From Lachnospiraceae bacterium (GTDB lineage: Bacteria; Bacillota; Clostridia; Lachnospirales; Lachnospiraceae): 52,915 bases of DNA. A program made the position numbers and the translations under genes. The DNA is taken from assembly GCA_910574805.1 (NCBI GenBank), contig CAJTCV010000024.1, positions 1 through 52,915 of the forward strand, given 5' to 3'. Each line of letters opens with the position of its first letter. The stretch's first letter is position 1. Below, one piece after another: positions 41,404-50,637 of this stretch. The notes beneath the pieces are model-generated. The model made no database searches. It was not told where the DNA came from and was given only the letters and a program-made list of their open reading frames with translations.

Positions 41404-41574
41404 TCACAGTGCTATGCCCCGGCTTATAACTCTGTCACAAGCTCTGGCATGATTGAGTATTCCATCTACTGAAAGTGAAAATTCCCGCACAATCACATCA
41501 TCGGCATATACTCTTGTATCATCACACATTCTAATGCTATGTGGTTTTGACATATCTGGTATGGTATACAGCAT
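41404..41574 (-). CDS. Small hypothetical protein (56 aa)
   Basis: ATG at 41574 follows AGGAGGAGG by 6 bases, an unusually strong ribosome site. The product starts MLYTIPDMSKPHSIRMCDD and ends SRGIAL. No known family. It lies 36 bp upstream of the two-TM gene and may be co-transcribed with it. Between here and the HPr-like terminator (41575-41740) I see no gene. Confidence 0.55.
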   Translation of the reverse strand: MLYTIPDMSKPHSIRMCDDTRVYADDVIVREFSLSVDGILNHARACDRVISRGIAL

Positions 41575-41737
41575 GTCCGGCCTCCTCCTATAATCAGTCT
41601 ATAAGCAAGAAACAATAAAATTTCATCACTTTTATTATATCCGCTCTTTTGCTGTCGCTCAATATTCATTTTCAGATCTCTGGGATTTTTAATGATCTGT
41701 CAAAAAAGGCCATTGAAAGATATAGAATAAAACAGAA

Positions 41738-41776
41738 GCCGGAAAGCACTCCGTAAAATCCGAAGCTCTTTCCGGC
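41738..41776 (-). terminator. Terminator of ABC/HPr-like operon
   Basis: GCCGGAAAG and CTTTCCGGC form a long stem with additional inner pairing, followed on the minus strand by TTCTGTTTT. It ends the sugar ABC operon. Confidence 0.7.
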
Positions 41777-41825
41777 AACTGTCTTACAGACATTTCCAGC
41801 CTTTTTTCCCGATATTTTCCGTCTA

Positions 41826-42062
41826 TTATGTCAGCGTAAATTCCTGAAACATTTTCATGATCTGTTCCGCCTGTTCCCCGTTTTCATGAACCCGAACCAG
41901 AAGCGGTTTCGACAGATCCATACTGAAAATCCCCATAAAAGATTTCCCATCAATTACATATCTGCCGCTGACCACATCGATCTCCGTATCAAAACCTGCC
42001 GTAACCGAAACAAAACGCTTCACTTTATCAACGCTGTTTAATGATACGATAAATTCTTTCAT
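41826..42062 (-). CDS. HPr-like (Crh-like) protein without active-site His
   Basis: 78 residues with HPr length and order. The phosphorylatable His15 region is absent (VDKVKRFVSVTAG has no His). The Ser46 region is kept as DGKSFMGIFSMDL, close to the K-S-I-M-G motif phosphorylated by HPr kinase. That pattern fits Crh-type regulators, which act with CcpA in catabolite control but do not move phosphate to sugars. It is last in the binding-protein/permease operon, so a local role in glucose control is possible (inference). Confidence 0.8.
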   Translation of the reverse strand: MKEFIVSLNSVDKVKRFVSVTAGFDTEIDVVSGRYVIDGKSFMGIFSMDLSKPLLVRVHENGEQAEQIMKMFQEFTLT

Positions 42063-42087
42063 GTTTCACCATATCCTGCCTGTATCA

Positions 42088-42945
42088 TTATTTTACTGCA
42101 CCGGAAGTAACGCCTTCTACAATATAACGCTGCAGGAATACATACAGAATCAGGATCGGGAGCATCGCAAGAAGCAACGCTGCCATAACCAGCCCGATGT
42201 CCGTTGAATAGGTTCCGTAAAACACCTGTGTGGCAATGGGAATCGTATACAGTTCTTTTCTTGCCAGTACCAGACTCGGCAGAAGATAATCATTCCAAAA
42301 GGCCATCGCATCAATAATCGCAACCGTAGCAATGGTCGGCTTCAACAGCGGAAACACAATTTTCCAGTAAGTCTGCCACCGGGTACATCCGTCTATGATC
42401 GCCGCCTCTTCCAGAGAAAGCGGAACGTTCGTATGGATGGCGCCATGAAACATAAAAGTCGCCATGGACAGAGAAAATCCCACATGCATAAAAATCAAAG
42501 TCGCCCGATGATTCAACAGTCCGAAGACGCCGCCGTACAGGGACACCAGCGGGATCATCAGCACCTGAAACGGAATCACCATGGACGCAATCATCATTCC
42601 AAAAAGCGCTCCTGTAGCCTTCCATTTATTCCGGACGATCACGTATGCCGTCATGGAGGCAAACAGAATCGTCAGAATCGTGGATGTAACTGTAATCAGC
42701 GCCGAATTTCCGAATGCTCTCCAGAAATTCATCTTTTTCATCGCTTCCGGAAAGTTCTTCAGGGTGAATCCATGGGAACCGATCAGCGCCAGCGGATTCG
42801 ACGTGATATCCGCTTTTACTTTAAACACATTGATCACTACCAGAACAAACGGAAAGATAAAACAGGCGAACAGCAGGATCAAAATGATCATTTTTATAAC
42901 ATGCCGAACCTTTTTGTTCTGTGCTGCTTTTGTATTTTCATCCAT
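42088..42945 (-). CDS. Sugar ABC transporter permease (MalG type)
   Basis: 285 residues with six membrane segments and the cytosolic EAA loop (LEEAAIIDGCTRWQTYWKIV) that contacts the ATPase. The N-terminal cytosolic stretch and final VEGVTSGAVK are typical of CUT1 MalG-like permeases. It overlaps the upstream permease gene by one base. No ATPase gene is in the operon, so a shared MsmX-type ATPase is presumed. Confidence 0.92.
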   Translation of the reverse strand: MDENTKAAQNKKVRHVIKMIILILLFACFIFPFVLVVINVFKVKADITSNPLALIGSHGFTLKNFPEAMKKMNFWRAFGNSALITVTSTILTILFASMTAYVIVRNKWKATGALFGMMIASMVIPFQVLMIPLVSLYGGVFGLLNHRATLIFMHVGFSLSMATFMFHGAIHTNVPLSLEEAAIIDGCTRWQTYWKIVFPLLKPTIATVAIIDAMAFWNDYLLPSLVLARKELYTIPIATQVFYGTYSTDIGLVMAALLLAMLPILILYVFLQRYIVEGVTSGAVK

Positions 42946-43826
42946 TATGCTGACACCTCCGCTTTTTTACCTACATAAACCTGAAGCACGCCTACCACTG
43001 CGCAGATGATAAATAAGATCAGCGCTTCCGCCTGGCCTGTTCCGTAATTTTTATATGTAAACGCCTGATTGTACACATGCATCGCTCCCATGACGGAACT
43101 GTTAAACGGTTCCCCGTTGGTCAGAGACAGGTTCACATCATATACCATAAAGCACCTTGTTATGGTCAGGAACAGGCACTGCACAAAAGAAGACACCATA
43201 AGAGGCACGGAAATGTACCATATGGTCTGAACATCCGTACAGCCATCGATGCTTGCCGCCTCCAGTACATCCGAAGACACGCTCATAAATCCCGCCACAT
43301 AGATCAGCATCATATAACCCGCATACTGCCATACGGATACGATAATCAAACACAGCATGGCACCGTTGGTGGTCGCCAGCCAGGACGTGGATAAAAATCC
43401 AATGGAGAAGGACTCTCCCAGAGCAACAAACGCCCGGTTAAATACAAATTTCCAGATATAGCCAAGAACGATGCCGCCGATCAGGTTCGGGATAAAGAAA
43501 CCTGCCCGAAAGAAATTCTGTCCTTTTACTCCGCTGGTTACCATATATGCCAGAATAAACGCCACCACGTTCACCAGTATAACGGCGATGACCGAATAGA
43601 TCATGGTTCTCCCCAGTGCCTGCCAGTATGCCGTATCCGCAAAGGTAGCCATATAATTCTGCAGTGCAACGAATGGTTTCTGCTTTGAGACTCCGTCCCA
43701 ACTGGTAAACGTAAGGTACAGTCCATAAATGAACGGAATAATCACAACCGCCGCAAATACCGCGGTGGATACCCCTGCAAACATCAGATACAGTCTGCAC
43801 TTATAAGAAAATGTATTTGTTTTCAT
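42945..43826 (-). CDS. Sugar ABC transporter permease (MalF type)
   Basis: 293 residues, six membrane segments, EAA loop VLEAASIDGCTDVQTIWYIS. Family CUT1 permease, partner of the MalG-type protein. It comes directly after the binding-protein gene with a 54-bp gap. Oligosaccharide uptake, probably fructo-oligosaccharides or sucrose because of the nearby GH32 and shared LacI operator. Confidence 0.92.
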   Translation of the reverse strand: MKTNTFSYKCRLYLMFAGVSTAVFAAVVIIPFIYGLYLTFTSWDGVSKQKPFVALQNYMATFADTAYWQALGRTMIYSVIAVILVNVVAFILAYMVTSGVKGQNFFRAGFFIPNLIGGIVLGYIWKFVFNRAFVALGESFSIGFLSTSWLATTNGAMLCLIIVSVWQYAGYMMLIYVAGFMSVSSDVLEAASIDGCTDVQTIWYISVPLMVSSFVQCLFLTITRCFMVYDVNLSLTNGEPFNSSVMGAMHVYNQAFTYKNYGTGQAEALILFIICAVVGVLQVYVGKKAEVSA

Positions 43827-43880
43827 AAATACCGGCTCTCCCTTCTAAGAAATCACACTCTCCTGATTCTCCGTTCCGGC

Positions 43881-45167
43881 TCAGTGCTCGATCGGAGTGG
43901 CTGCCATCCAGTACTGCGCCACTTTCTCCGCAAGTGCCGTACGGTCTGTCTTGCCTGCCAGATATTCCTGCATGAATGCGCCGCAGACAGACAGATGATC
44001 ATCCGGCAGATAATTGTAGTTGTCAATCAGCAGATTGCCGTCCGCGTATTTTTTGACGGAAACCGACAGCGGATCCAGAGCCGCCGCGCTGATATTGGTG
44101 TATGCCGGCACCAGATTACATTTTTCCGTAAGGAACTGATTCCCCTCTCCGTCCTGAACAAGCCAGTTCAGAAAATCCTTTGCAGCCTGACGCTGTTCTT
44201 CTGATGTATTATCCGAGGAATCAATGAAGAAATACTTGGAACCGCCGCCCACAAGCTTTCCGTTTGTTCCATCATTCGTGTTCTGCGGTACCGGCATCAT
44301 GCCCATATTCTCCGTATAGTCATATTCACTGATCACGGACCAGTCCCAGTTTCCTCCGAACATGAACGCAATATCGCCTTCTGCAAGCTTCTGCTCAGTT
44401 ACCTCGCGTTCTGCCGCCACCGGCGAAGACGCCGCATAGTTGTATTTCATCAAAACGTCGAAGGTATCCATCATGGAATTCCATTTCTCATTGCCGGCCA
44501 GGTCCGCACTGCCCGCATACAGATCACTGATAAATCCCTCCACGTCGCTCTGCTGCTCATATGTCTCCGCAAGATAATGCGCCGCCAGCGACCAGTCTTC
44601 TTTCATAATGCCTGCAGGCGCTTCCATACCGCCGGCTGCCAGTTTCTCCAGCAGTCCTTCAAACGCGTCCAGCGTGGTATAATCTTCCGGTACAAACGTC
44701 TCGCCTGTAACTGCCTCGATCGCGTCTGCATTATAGATCACACCTCTTGCTTCCACGCATACCGGAAAGCCGACGACTTTGTCATTCACGGAAATCTCGT
44801 AATCCGTCTTGTCGACCCACTCCTGATCGCTCAGATCCGATGCATAATCCTCCGCCAGAGAATAGATGTCCTTCGCGTCCACCATGGCAAGCGTATACGG
44901 ATCATTTGCGGAATATCTGGTCGCCAGATGAGCCGCAACGGTGTCATTGGAATAATATACCTCAACATTTACACCGGTTTTGGCGCTGTACTCTTCCGCC
45001 ATCTCTTCGAACTGTCCCTGCACTTCGCTTTTGGAGTTGAAAATCGTAATAGATACGCCTGTACCTTCTGCACCTCCCGATGCAGCATCTCCGTCACCGC
45101 CGCCGCATGCCATCAAGGATGATACCGTTGCCGCTGTCAGGATCATAACTACCAGTCTGTTCTTCAT
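43881..45167 (-). CDS. Sugar-binding lipoprotein of ABC transporter
   Basis: 428 residues. The signal peptide ends in a lipobox (TVSSLMACGGG), so it is anchored to the outer face of the membrane. The body is a CUT1 solute-binding protein (NDPYTLAMVDAKDIYSLAED; IAFMFGGNWDWSVISEY). Start chosen at MKNRLV; the frame is open upstream but the signal fixes the start. Its promoter overlaps a LacI-type operator identical to the one before GH32. Likely ligand: fructan fragments or sucrose (inference from neighbours). Confidence 0.92.
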   Translation of the reverse strand: MKNRLVVMILTAATVSSLMACGGGDGDAASGGAEGTGVSITIFNSKSEVQGQFEEMAEEYSAKTGVNVEVYYSNDTVAAHLATRYSANDPYTLAMVDAKDIYSLAEDYASDLSDQEWVDKTDYEISVNDKVVGFPVCVEARGVIYNADAIEAVTGETFVPEDYTTLDAFEGLLEKLAAGGMEAPAGIMKEDWSLAAHYLAETYEQQSDVEGFISDLYAGSADLAGNEKWNSMMDTFDVLMKYNYAASSPVAAEREVTEQKLAEGDIAFMFGGNWDWSVISEYDYTENMGMMPVPQNTNDGTNGKLVGGGSKYFFIDSSDNTSEEQRQAAKDFLNWLVQDGEGNQFLTEKCNLVPAYTNISAAALDPLSVSVKKYADGNLLIDNYNYLPDDHLSVCGAFMQEYLAGKTDRTALAEKVAQYWMAATPIEH

Positions 45168-45207
45168 CTTCGTTTCCCTCCCTGGAATATTGGTTTTTGG
45201 TGGTTTT

Positions 45208-45246
45208 AATATATCACTTTGCCATCTATATGTCAATCGTTTATCA
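45208..45246 (-). promoter_or_regulatory. Binding-protein promoter with LacI-type operator
   Basis: TTGACA (45231-45236) and TATATT (45208-45213) on the minus strand, spaced 17 bp. The operator core TCAATCGTTTATCA (central AAxCGxTT when read across) overlaps the -35. The same core occurs before GH32 at 50486-50500. Confidence 0.8.
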
Positions 45247-45431
45247 TATTTTTCCCTATCCATTTGTCCATTTCAACAAATTTTCACAAAATATATTCAC
45301 AATTTCTCCATTATTCCTGTGATTTTTTCTCTATTTCTTCTATTTTTTAATGTCAAACCTTTATTATATATTTCTTGCAACCTCATGGATTTTCTGATAT
45401 GATATCAAAAAAGAGAGAAAGGAAATCAGAA

Positions 45432-46034
45432 ATGAATTCATTATTTAATGCGGAAAATCCTTTTTGGGAAGCAATGGAACGGCTGTTTGACCTGTTTATC
45501 CTGAATCTGCTGTGGCTTCTATGCTGCCTGCCGGTCTTCACTATCGGACCTGCCACTGCCGCTTTACATTATGCCGTTATCAACCTGGCGGAAAAAGAAG
45601 AGCACTCTGTAACAAAAGATTTTCGAAAATCTTTCTGGCTGAATTTTCGGCAGGGGATAAGGCTCGGCGTTCCTCTCACGGCAACAGGTATTTTCCTGTT
45701 GGCGGATATCGTTATGAGTTACCGCTCCGGAACCGGCATCTATACTTTTTTCCTGTTCTTTTTTTCATTTCTGTTTATCATCTACTGCTTTGTCGTCATG
45801 TATGTTTTTCCTCTTCTGGCAAAACTGGACAGAACCTGCAGAGAGCTTTTGATTCTGGCCTTCACCCTGTCCATCCGCCATCTGGGAAAAACGCTTCTGA
45901 TTCTGGCAGTCCTGGCCTTTGGAATCTGGTCCTGCCATCTTTTTCCCGGCCTGATCTTTCTCTCTTTCGGCCTTGTGGCAGAACTGCACGCTCTTCTGCT
46001 GCTTCCTGTTTTAAAATCCTTTTATGTACAATAA
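45432..46034 (+). CDS. YesL/DUF624 family membrane protein
   Basis: 200 residues with five to six membrane segments. It starts MNSLFNAENPFWEAMERLFD and carries the PVFTIGPATAALHYAVI segment that marks YesL-like proteins. These are found beside carbohydrate ABC loci; their role is unknown. AAAGGA precedes the start. It is divergent from the binding-protein operon. An IS1182 element begins 4 bases after its stop codon. Confidence 0.85.
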   Translation: MNSLFNAENPFWEAMERLFDLFILNLLWLLCCLPVFTIGPATAALHYAVINLAEKEEHSVTKDFRKSFWLNFRQGIRLGVPLTATGIFLLADIVMSYRSGTGIYTFFLFFFSFLFIIYCFVVMYVFPLLAKLDRTCRELLILAFTLSIRHLGKTLLILAVLAFGIWSCHLFPGLIFLSFGLVAELHALLLLPVLKSFYVQ

Positions 46035-46037
46035 TGA

Positions 46038-47883
46038 GGGTGTCGCAAAATCATCAAAATAGATGATTGAGCGATATCCTCGCTTCATTTAAAAACAAAA
46101 ATCCGGCAAAAGCTCCATTCAAAAGACTTTTGCCGGATTTTTGACGTACTTTAATAAACATTCCTATTTTATGCCGTTTTTTTCAATGGAAACAGGTGGC
46201 TCCCAAGTCGTTCTTTCTGGATTTTCGCATGAAGTTTATTGATATTATATCCTATACAAAGCAAAAGAATCTCCAGTTTTACCTTGGTTTTTCCACGGAG
46301 CAAAAATCTTTGGAAGTCATAATCATTTTTCAGAACTCCAAACGCTCCTTCTACCTGAATAGAACGGTTCATTCGGTACAACATTCCTTTTTCACTGAGA
46401 ATGTTTGCGTAAGATTCCTGCCGCTTTTCCAGAAAACTTTTTGAAACATACAGCCGTTTATTCCCTTTTGCCTTGCTACATTTTTCTCTGTAAGCGCATC
46501 CCGTACAATCCTCACATTCATAGACCGTTACATCCGACATATAGCCGCTTTTACTTTTCTGCTTCTTTATGTATAACGGCTTCAGCTTTTTTCCAGCATG
46601 ACAAGTATAAATGTCTGTACCAGTGTCATATCCCATGTTTTCCCGTTTACTGATATCCTGTTTGAAACTCCGCTTCTTCCACTTTTCATATGTCTGTGGT
46701 TTGATATATGGTGTTTGCTGCTTCTCTCTCAGGTAACTGTAAGCTTCTTCGCTTTCATAACCGGAATCCGCTGTCACACTGGGATAGCGAAACTCCAGTT
46801 TTCCTTCCATCATTTTCAGAAATGGAATCAATGTCCATACATCATTTCTGTCCTGAAAAATATCTGTCGCTACGATATACTCACTATCCACCGCTATTTG
46901 AACGTTATATCCCGGCTTCAGTTGGGCATTCCGCATATGGTCATCCTTCATGTGCATGAAGATCGCATCCGGGTCGGTTTTACAGTAATTATTTCTTCCT
47001 TGAAAACTTGCCGTATGCCAGTCATACACCGTTTGGCGTTCTGAAAATCTGTGGAACAGTTCATAATACTTCTGATTTTTGCTTTTTCGTTTTCCTTTTC
47101 CGTGTACAAACACGGTACGCTGTTCCAGACAGATTCCATCAAGAAAACGGCAGATTTTTTGGAGATCTTTGCTTCTTGTCGCTTCATCAACATGGAAAGA
47201 CTGGAAATAATCCTGATTCAAAAGCGCAACTGATTCCTGAATCTTCCGCAGCATTTTTTCTTCCCATTTCCCAACAGACTTTCTCCAGACAAAAGTATAT
47301 TTATTAGCGCATGCCTCCGGTTTGGTTCCGTCAATAAAAACGGTTTCCTTAGAAAGTTCACCTGCTTTTTCGAGCCGGCTTACCATCTGATAAAAAAGAT
47401 CTTCACAGGCTTCTGCAAGGAAGTCGGTACGAAAACGAGCGATTGTGCTGTGATCGGGAGCTTTCCTGCCTGCCAGCAGCCACATAAGGTTGATGTCTCT
47501 TTTGCAGGCAATTTCAATCTTTCTGGATGAATAAATATTTTGTGAATAAGCACAGGTCAGAATCTTGAACATGGTCTTAGGGTCTACTGCCGGATTTCTG
47601 CCTTTGGCAGAGTAAGCCTGATACAACAATGTATAATCCAATTCCTCCAGTTCGTGGCTCAGCAGTCGGACAGAATCATCATCAGGAACCAAACCTTCCA
47701 ATCTTAATGGCAAAACCAGTTGATAAGTCTCGCCAAATTCGGTATAATTTTTATGGTATTTGAGATATTTAGTCATATCTAATTATACCATGGATTGCGG
47801 ACTCTTCGGAGTCCGTTTTCTGTTTTTAAACACAAAAATGGAGCGCTGCTCCAAGATGATTACTCATCTATTTTGCAACGCCC
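46038..47883 (-). mobile_element. IS1182-family insertion sequence, intact
   Basis: Terminal inverted repeats GGGTGTCGCAAAAT (left) and ATTTTGCAACGCCC (right, reading inward GGGCGTTGCAAAAT), with a single full transposase between. Placed neatly in the gap between YesL and LacI, it breaks no gene but separates parts of one sugar locus. Confidence 0.88.
46169..47776 (-). CDS. IS1182-family transposase
   Basis: 535 residues, complete. The N-terminal block GRNPAVDPKTMFKILTCAYS and RKIEIACKRDINLMWLLAG is followed by the DDE parts FIDGTKPEACANKYTF, VTADSGYESEEAYSYL and VEGAFGVLKNDYDFQRF. A cysteine cluster CEDCTGCAYREKC sits before the last catalytic block. No frameshift or stop is seen, so the element may still move. 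Confidence 0.93.
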   Translation of the reverse strand: MTKYLKYHKNYTEFGETYQLVLPLRLEGLVPDDDSVRLLSHELEELDYTLLYQAYSAKGRNPAVDPKTMFKILTCAYSQNIYSSRKIEIACKRDINLMWLLAGRKAPDHSTIARFRTDFLAEACEDLFYQMVSRLEKAGELSKETVFIDGTKPEACANKYTFVWRKSVGKWEEKMLRKIQESVALLNQDYFQSFHVDEATRSKDLQKICRFLDGICLEQRTVFVHGKGKRKSKNQKYYELFHRFSERQTVYDWHTASFQGRNNYCKTDPDAIFMHMKDDHMRNAQLKPGYNVQIAVDSEYIVATDIFQDRNDVWTLIPFLKMMEGKLEFRYPSVTADSGYESEEAYSYLREKQQTPYIKPQTYEKWKKRSFKQDISKRENMGYDTGTDIYTCHAGKKLKPLYIKKQKSKSGYMSDVTVYECEDCTGCAYREKCSKAKGNKRLYVSKSFLEKRQESYANILSEKGMLYRMNRSIQVEGAFGVLKNDYDFQRFLLRGKTKVKLEILLLCIGYNINKLHAKIQKERLGSHLFPLKKTA

Positions 47884-47893
47884 CCATTTTTCT

Positions 47894-48877
47894 TTATGTA
47901 GTTTCTCTTTCGATCAAAGTTACCGGAAGCACGGTCCGTCTGGCAACCAGCTTCCCTTTTGAAGCACGGTCCAGCAGATCGACTGCCGTCTCCGCAATCT
48001 CCTTCATCGGCTGGTGGAGCGTCGTCAGCATCGGCGTGGTCAGTGAAGCAATACTGACATCATCAAAGCCGATGATCTTCAGTCTGCCGGGTACGGACAT
48101 TCCCAGCCTGTGACAGACCTGCAGCGCCTGCGCGGCAATGATATCATTGTTCGTAAAGATTCCGTCTGTCTCCGGATAGTCCGTCAGGATCCCCTCCAGC
48201 ATCTTCGCATAATTCATACTGTTGAACTGGTCTTCCTCTGTCACCATTTCCAGAAAAGATACACCCTCCTGATCACAGATCTCCTGGAACCCCCGGGAAC
48301 GAAGATCCGCGGGCATGGGAAGATTCCTGTTCACGCTCCCCACATGCACCAGATGCCGGCATCCGCATGCGATCAGTTTCCTGGCCGCAATCTTTCCGCC
48401 CTCATAGTTGTCGCATTCCACCGATGCGGTTCCGTTGTCCAGAAAACGCTCAATGGTGATCACCGGCACATCCAGCTTTACAAACGCATCTACTGCAATC
48501 TGACCGCTGAAAAGAATGATTCCCGCCACACGGTTGCTGGAACATATCTCTATATACTCCCGTTCTCTCTCGTCCATGCACTGCGAGTTACACAATAAAA
48601 TTTTATATCCTTTTTTATAAGCTTCATTTTCCACGTTGCTGATTGCTTCTGCAAAATACGGATGCCTGATATGGGGTACAATCAGTCCAATTATATTCGA
48701 ACTCCTGTTCTGAAGAGAACGCGCGACTTCGTTAGGACGGTAATTCAGTTTTTTCATCGCATCCGCCACTTTCTGTCTTGCGCTGTCACTGATATATCCC
48801 CGGTTGTTCAGGATTCTGGACACCGTTGTTACAGTCAGCCCTGCTTCTTTTGCAACATCTTTTATGGTTGCCATCAT
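47894..48877 (-). CDS. LacI-family transcriptional regulator
   Basis: 327 residues: helix-turn-helix TIKDVAKEAGLTVTTVSRIL, hinge helix NEVARSLQNRSSN, then a periplasmic-binding-like sensor (IIGLIVPHIRHPYFAEAISN) ending in LIERETT. It lies just after GH32 in the same direction and likely controls both GH32 and the ABC operon, whose promoters share a central-CG operator. Effector probably a fructose-containing sugar or its phosphate. Confidence 0.92.
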   Translation of the reverse strand: MMATIKDVAKEAGLTVTTVSRILNNRGYISDSARQKVADAMKKLNYRPNEVARSLQNRSSNIIGLIVPHIRHPYFAEAISNVENEAYKKGYKILLCNSQCMDEREREYIEICSSNRVAGIILFSGQIAVDAFVKLDVPVITIERFLDNGTASVECDNYEGGKIAARKLIACGCRHLVHVGSVNRNLPMPADLRSRGFQEICDQEGVSFLEMVTEEDQFNSMNYAKMLEGILTDYPETDGIFTNNDIIAAQALQVCHRLGMSVPGRLKIIGFDDVSIASLTTPMLTTLHQPMKEIAETAVDLLDRASKGKLVARRTVLPVTLIERETT

Positions 48878-48892
48878 CTTTTCTCCATCTGC

Positions 48893-50446
48893 TTATTCTA
48901 TCTCATACAGCGTATATTCCAGAGGCGCCTCCGAAGACATCTCCAGCTCCGCTTCCCGTTCTTTCAGAAAAAATATACCGGTCTTCCCGCTGCTGCCGAA
49001 AAACACTTCCAGAATCCGGTCATCTACAAGCAGCAGAAATTCCCGGTGCCCGCATCCCACCTGATATTCCACCCCCTCCACCGAGAATACGCCTGACGCC
49101 TCCGTGTACAGGATCCGGCTGCCGTTGATGATCCAGCTGCAACTTTCAAAAGAGGATTTCTCCGCGCGCACCTTCAGCATGTATGCCTTCTTTTTTCCTG
49201 CCTCTCCATGAAAAACAAAGGGATTTTCCGTCTCTGTTTTTCCTTCTCTGATCTTTTTCCCCTGCTGAAACACCTCCCCGACCGGACGCTGTATCAGTTC
49301 ATACCCCTGTTCTGTCTTACGGCAGGTCATCTCTACAGGAATCCCGCACGCTCCGGTAAATCTTCTTCCGTCATTCTCCATCCGAAGCCACGGGATCATG
49401 ACCAGACGGTCAGTGATGCCGGAATAGCTCTGCGCCGCATACGGAAACTGGTTTGCATATGCATATTGACGCCTGGCATCAGTCCTAAAATGATAACCGT
49501 CAAACTGTCCTTCATAGTAAAACCCGTCGGCCGTCCAGAAAAACCAGCACCTTTTTCCATCGTCAGCCGTCAGTGCAAAGAGATTCGGACATTCCCATGC
49601 TCCTTCCAGCGTAAACTGGTCGGTCTGCTCCCAATACGCCAGATCCCGTGAACGGAAAATCCCATAATCATTTTCCATCATCCAGAGAACCATCACGTAC
49701 GCCTTTGTTTCCTCATGCCAGAAAATTTTGGGATCGCGGTTTTCCGCAAAAAGAGCGGGCAGACAGGGCTCTTTAAACCTAGTCAGCGTCATCCCTCTGT
49801 CCAGACTGTACGCGGTCTTCTGAGTAAATTTCCGGCCGCTGCTCCATTCATTGTATCCTCCTGCCGCAGTATAAAAAAACAGCAGTGCCGTCTCAGGAAG
49901 ATTCAGCATTCCTCTGTCATTTTTCAGGGCGCATCCGGAATAGATCACACCGTCCCGGTCCGGAAACATGACTGTATCCAGCTGCTGCCAGTGAAGCAGA
50001 TCCCTGCTGACCGCATGCCCCCAGCTCATATTGTTCCATCTGATATCAAACGGATTGTACTGAAAGTAAAGATGATACAGGCCATCGTCAAAAATCAGCC
50101 CATTAGGGTCGTTGATCCAACCCGCGTCTGCAGTAAAATGAAGCACCGGACGGTCTTCTGCTTCCTTTTTGACCTTCTCCCTGTTCTCTATCCGTTCCAT
50201 AAAAGCGGAAGGCGCTTCCATACTTATCATAATTTCTTCTTCCAGAAAATCACTGATCGGGACTTCCGCCAGGTAATCACAGACATAAGATTCTGTCTGA
50301 CTCTCATCTACCGGAATCATAAATTCAAAAATTTTCTCTCTTTCTGCATCTGCAGCGCATCTGAAAATCTCCATGCGCTCCTCCTTCTTTCCCGCACATA
50401 TGGGCAGATAAAGATATCTGTTTTTTATCAGCAGCCGTCGTTCCAT
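48893..50446 (-). CDS. GH32 fructan/sucrose hydrolase with N-terminal beta domain
   Basis: 517 residues. Residues 1 to about 90 resemble the DUF4980-like beta domain of fructan enzymes. The GH32 catalytic sites are WINDPNG (nucleophile Asp), ENRDPKIFW (RDP) and GAWECPNLF (acid Glu in EC). No signal peptide is visible, so it acts inside the cell on imported fructans or sucrose. Start at 50446 chosen because the N-terminal domain extends that far; GGAGAGG is upstream. It precedes the LacI gene on the same strand; a LacI-type operator lies between promoter and start. Confidence 0.9.
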   Translation of the reverse strand: MERRLLIKNRYLYLPICAGKKEERMEIFRCAADAEREKIFEFMIPVDESQTESYVCDYLAEVPISDFLEEEIMISMEAPSAFMERIENREKVKKEAEDRPVLHFTADAGWINDPNGLIFDDGLYHLYFQYNPFDIRWNNMSWGHAVSRDLLHWQQLDTVMFPDRDGVIYSGCALKNDRGMLNLPETALLFFYTAAGGYNEWSSGRKFTQKTAYSLDRGMTLTRFKEPCLPALFAENRDPKIFWHEETKAYVMVLWMMENDYGIFRSRDLAYWEQTDQFTLEGAWECPNLFALTADDGKRCWFFWTADGFYYEGQFDGYHFRTDARRQYAYANQFPYAAQSYSGITDRLVMIPWLRMENDGRRFTGACGIPVEMTCRKTEQGYELIQRPVGEVFQQGKKIREGKTETENPFVFHGEAGKKKAYMLKVRAEKSSFESCSWIINGSRILYTEASGVFSVEGVEYQVGCGHREFLLLVDDRILEVFFGSSGKTGIFFLKEREAELEMSSEAPLEYTLYEIE

Positions 50447-50485
50447 ATAGCATTCCTCTCCATTGTTCCTTCGCTCTTTCTGTAT

Positions 50486-50515
50486 ATCAATCGTTTATCA
50501 TTTTAAGTTATTATA
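50486..50515 (-). promoter_or_regulatory. GH32 promoter with LacI-type operator
   Basis: A TATAAT box (50510-50515) on the minus strand is followed downstream by the operator core TCAATCGTTTATCA (about 50487-50500), placed to block elongation. The -35 (TTGCCT at 18-bp spacing) is weak. Confidence 0.7.
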
Positions 50516-50577
50516 TCATATAAAACCGGAACCAGGCAACATTTTTATCTGTGTCCGCCTTTCAAAAAACAGACTTT

Positions 50578-50612
50578 TTAAAGAGGGCGGAAAAGATTCT
50601 GCCCTCTTTTGA
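50578..50612 (-). terminator. Terminator of treB
   Basis: AAAGAGGGC and GCCCTCTTT form a stem about 25 bp past the treB stop codon. Confidence 0.75.
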
Positions 50613-50637
50613 CACCCGCAGACTTCCGGTCCCGGTA

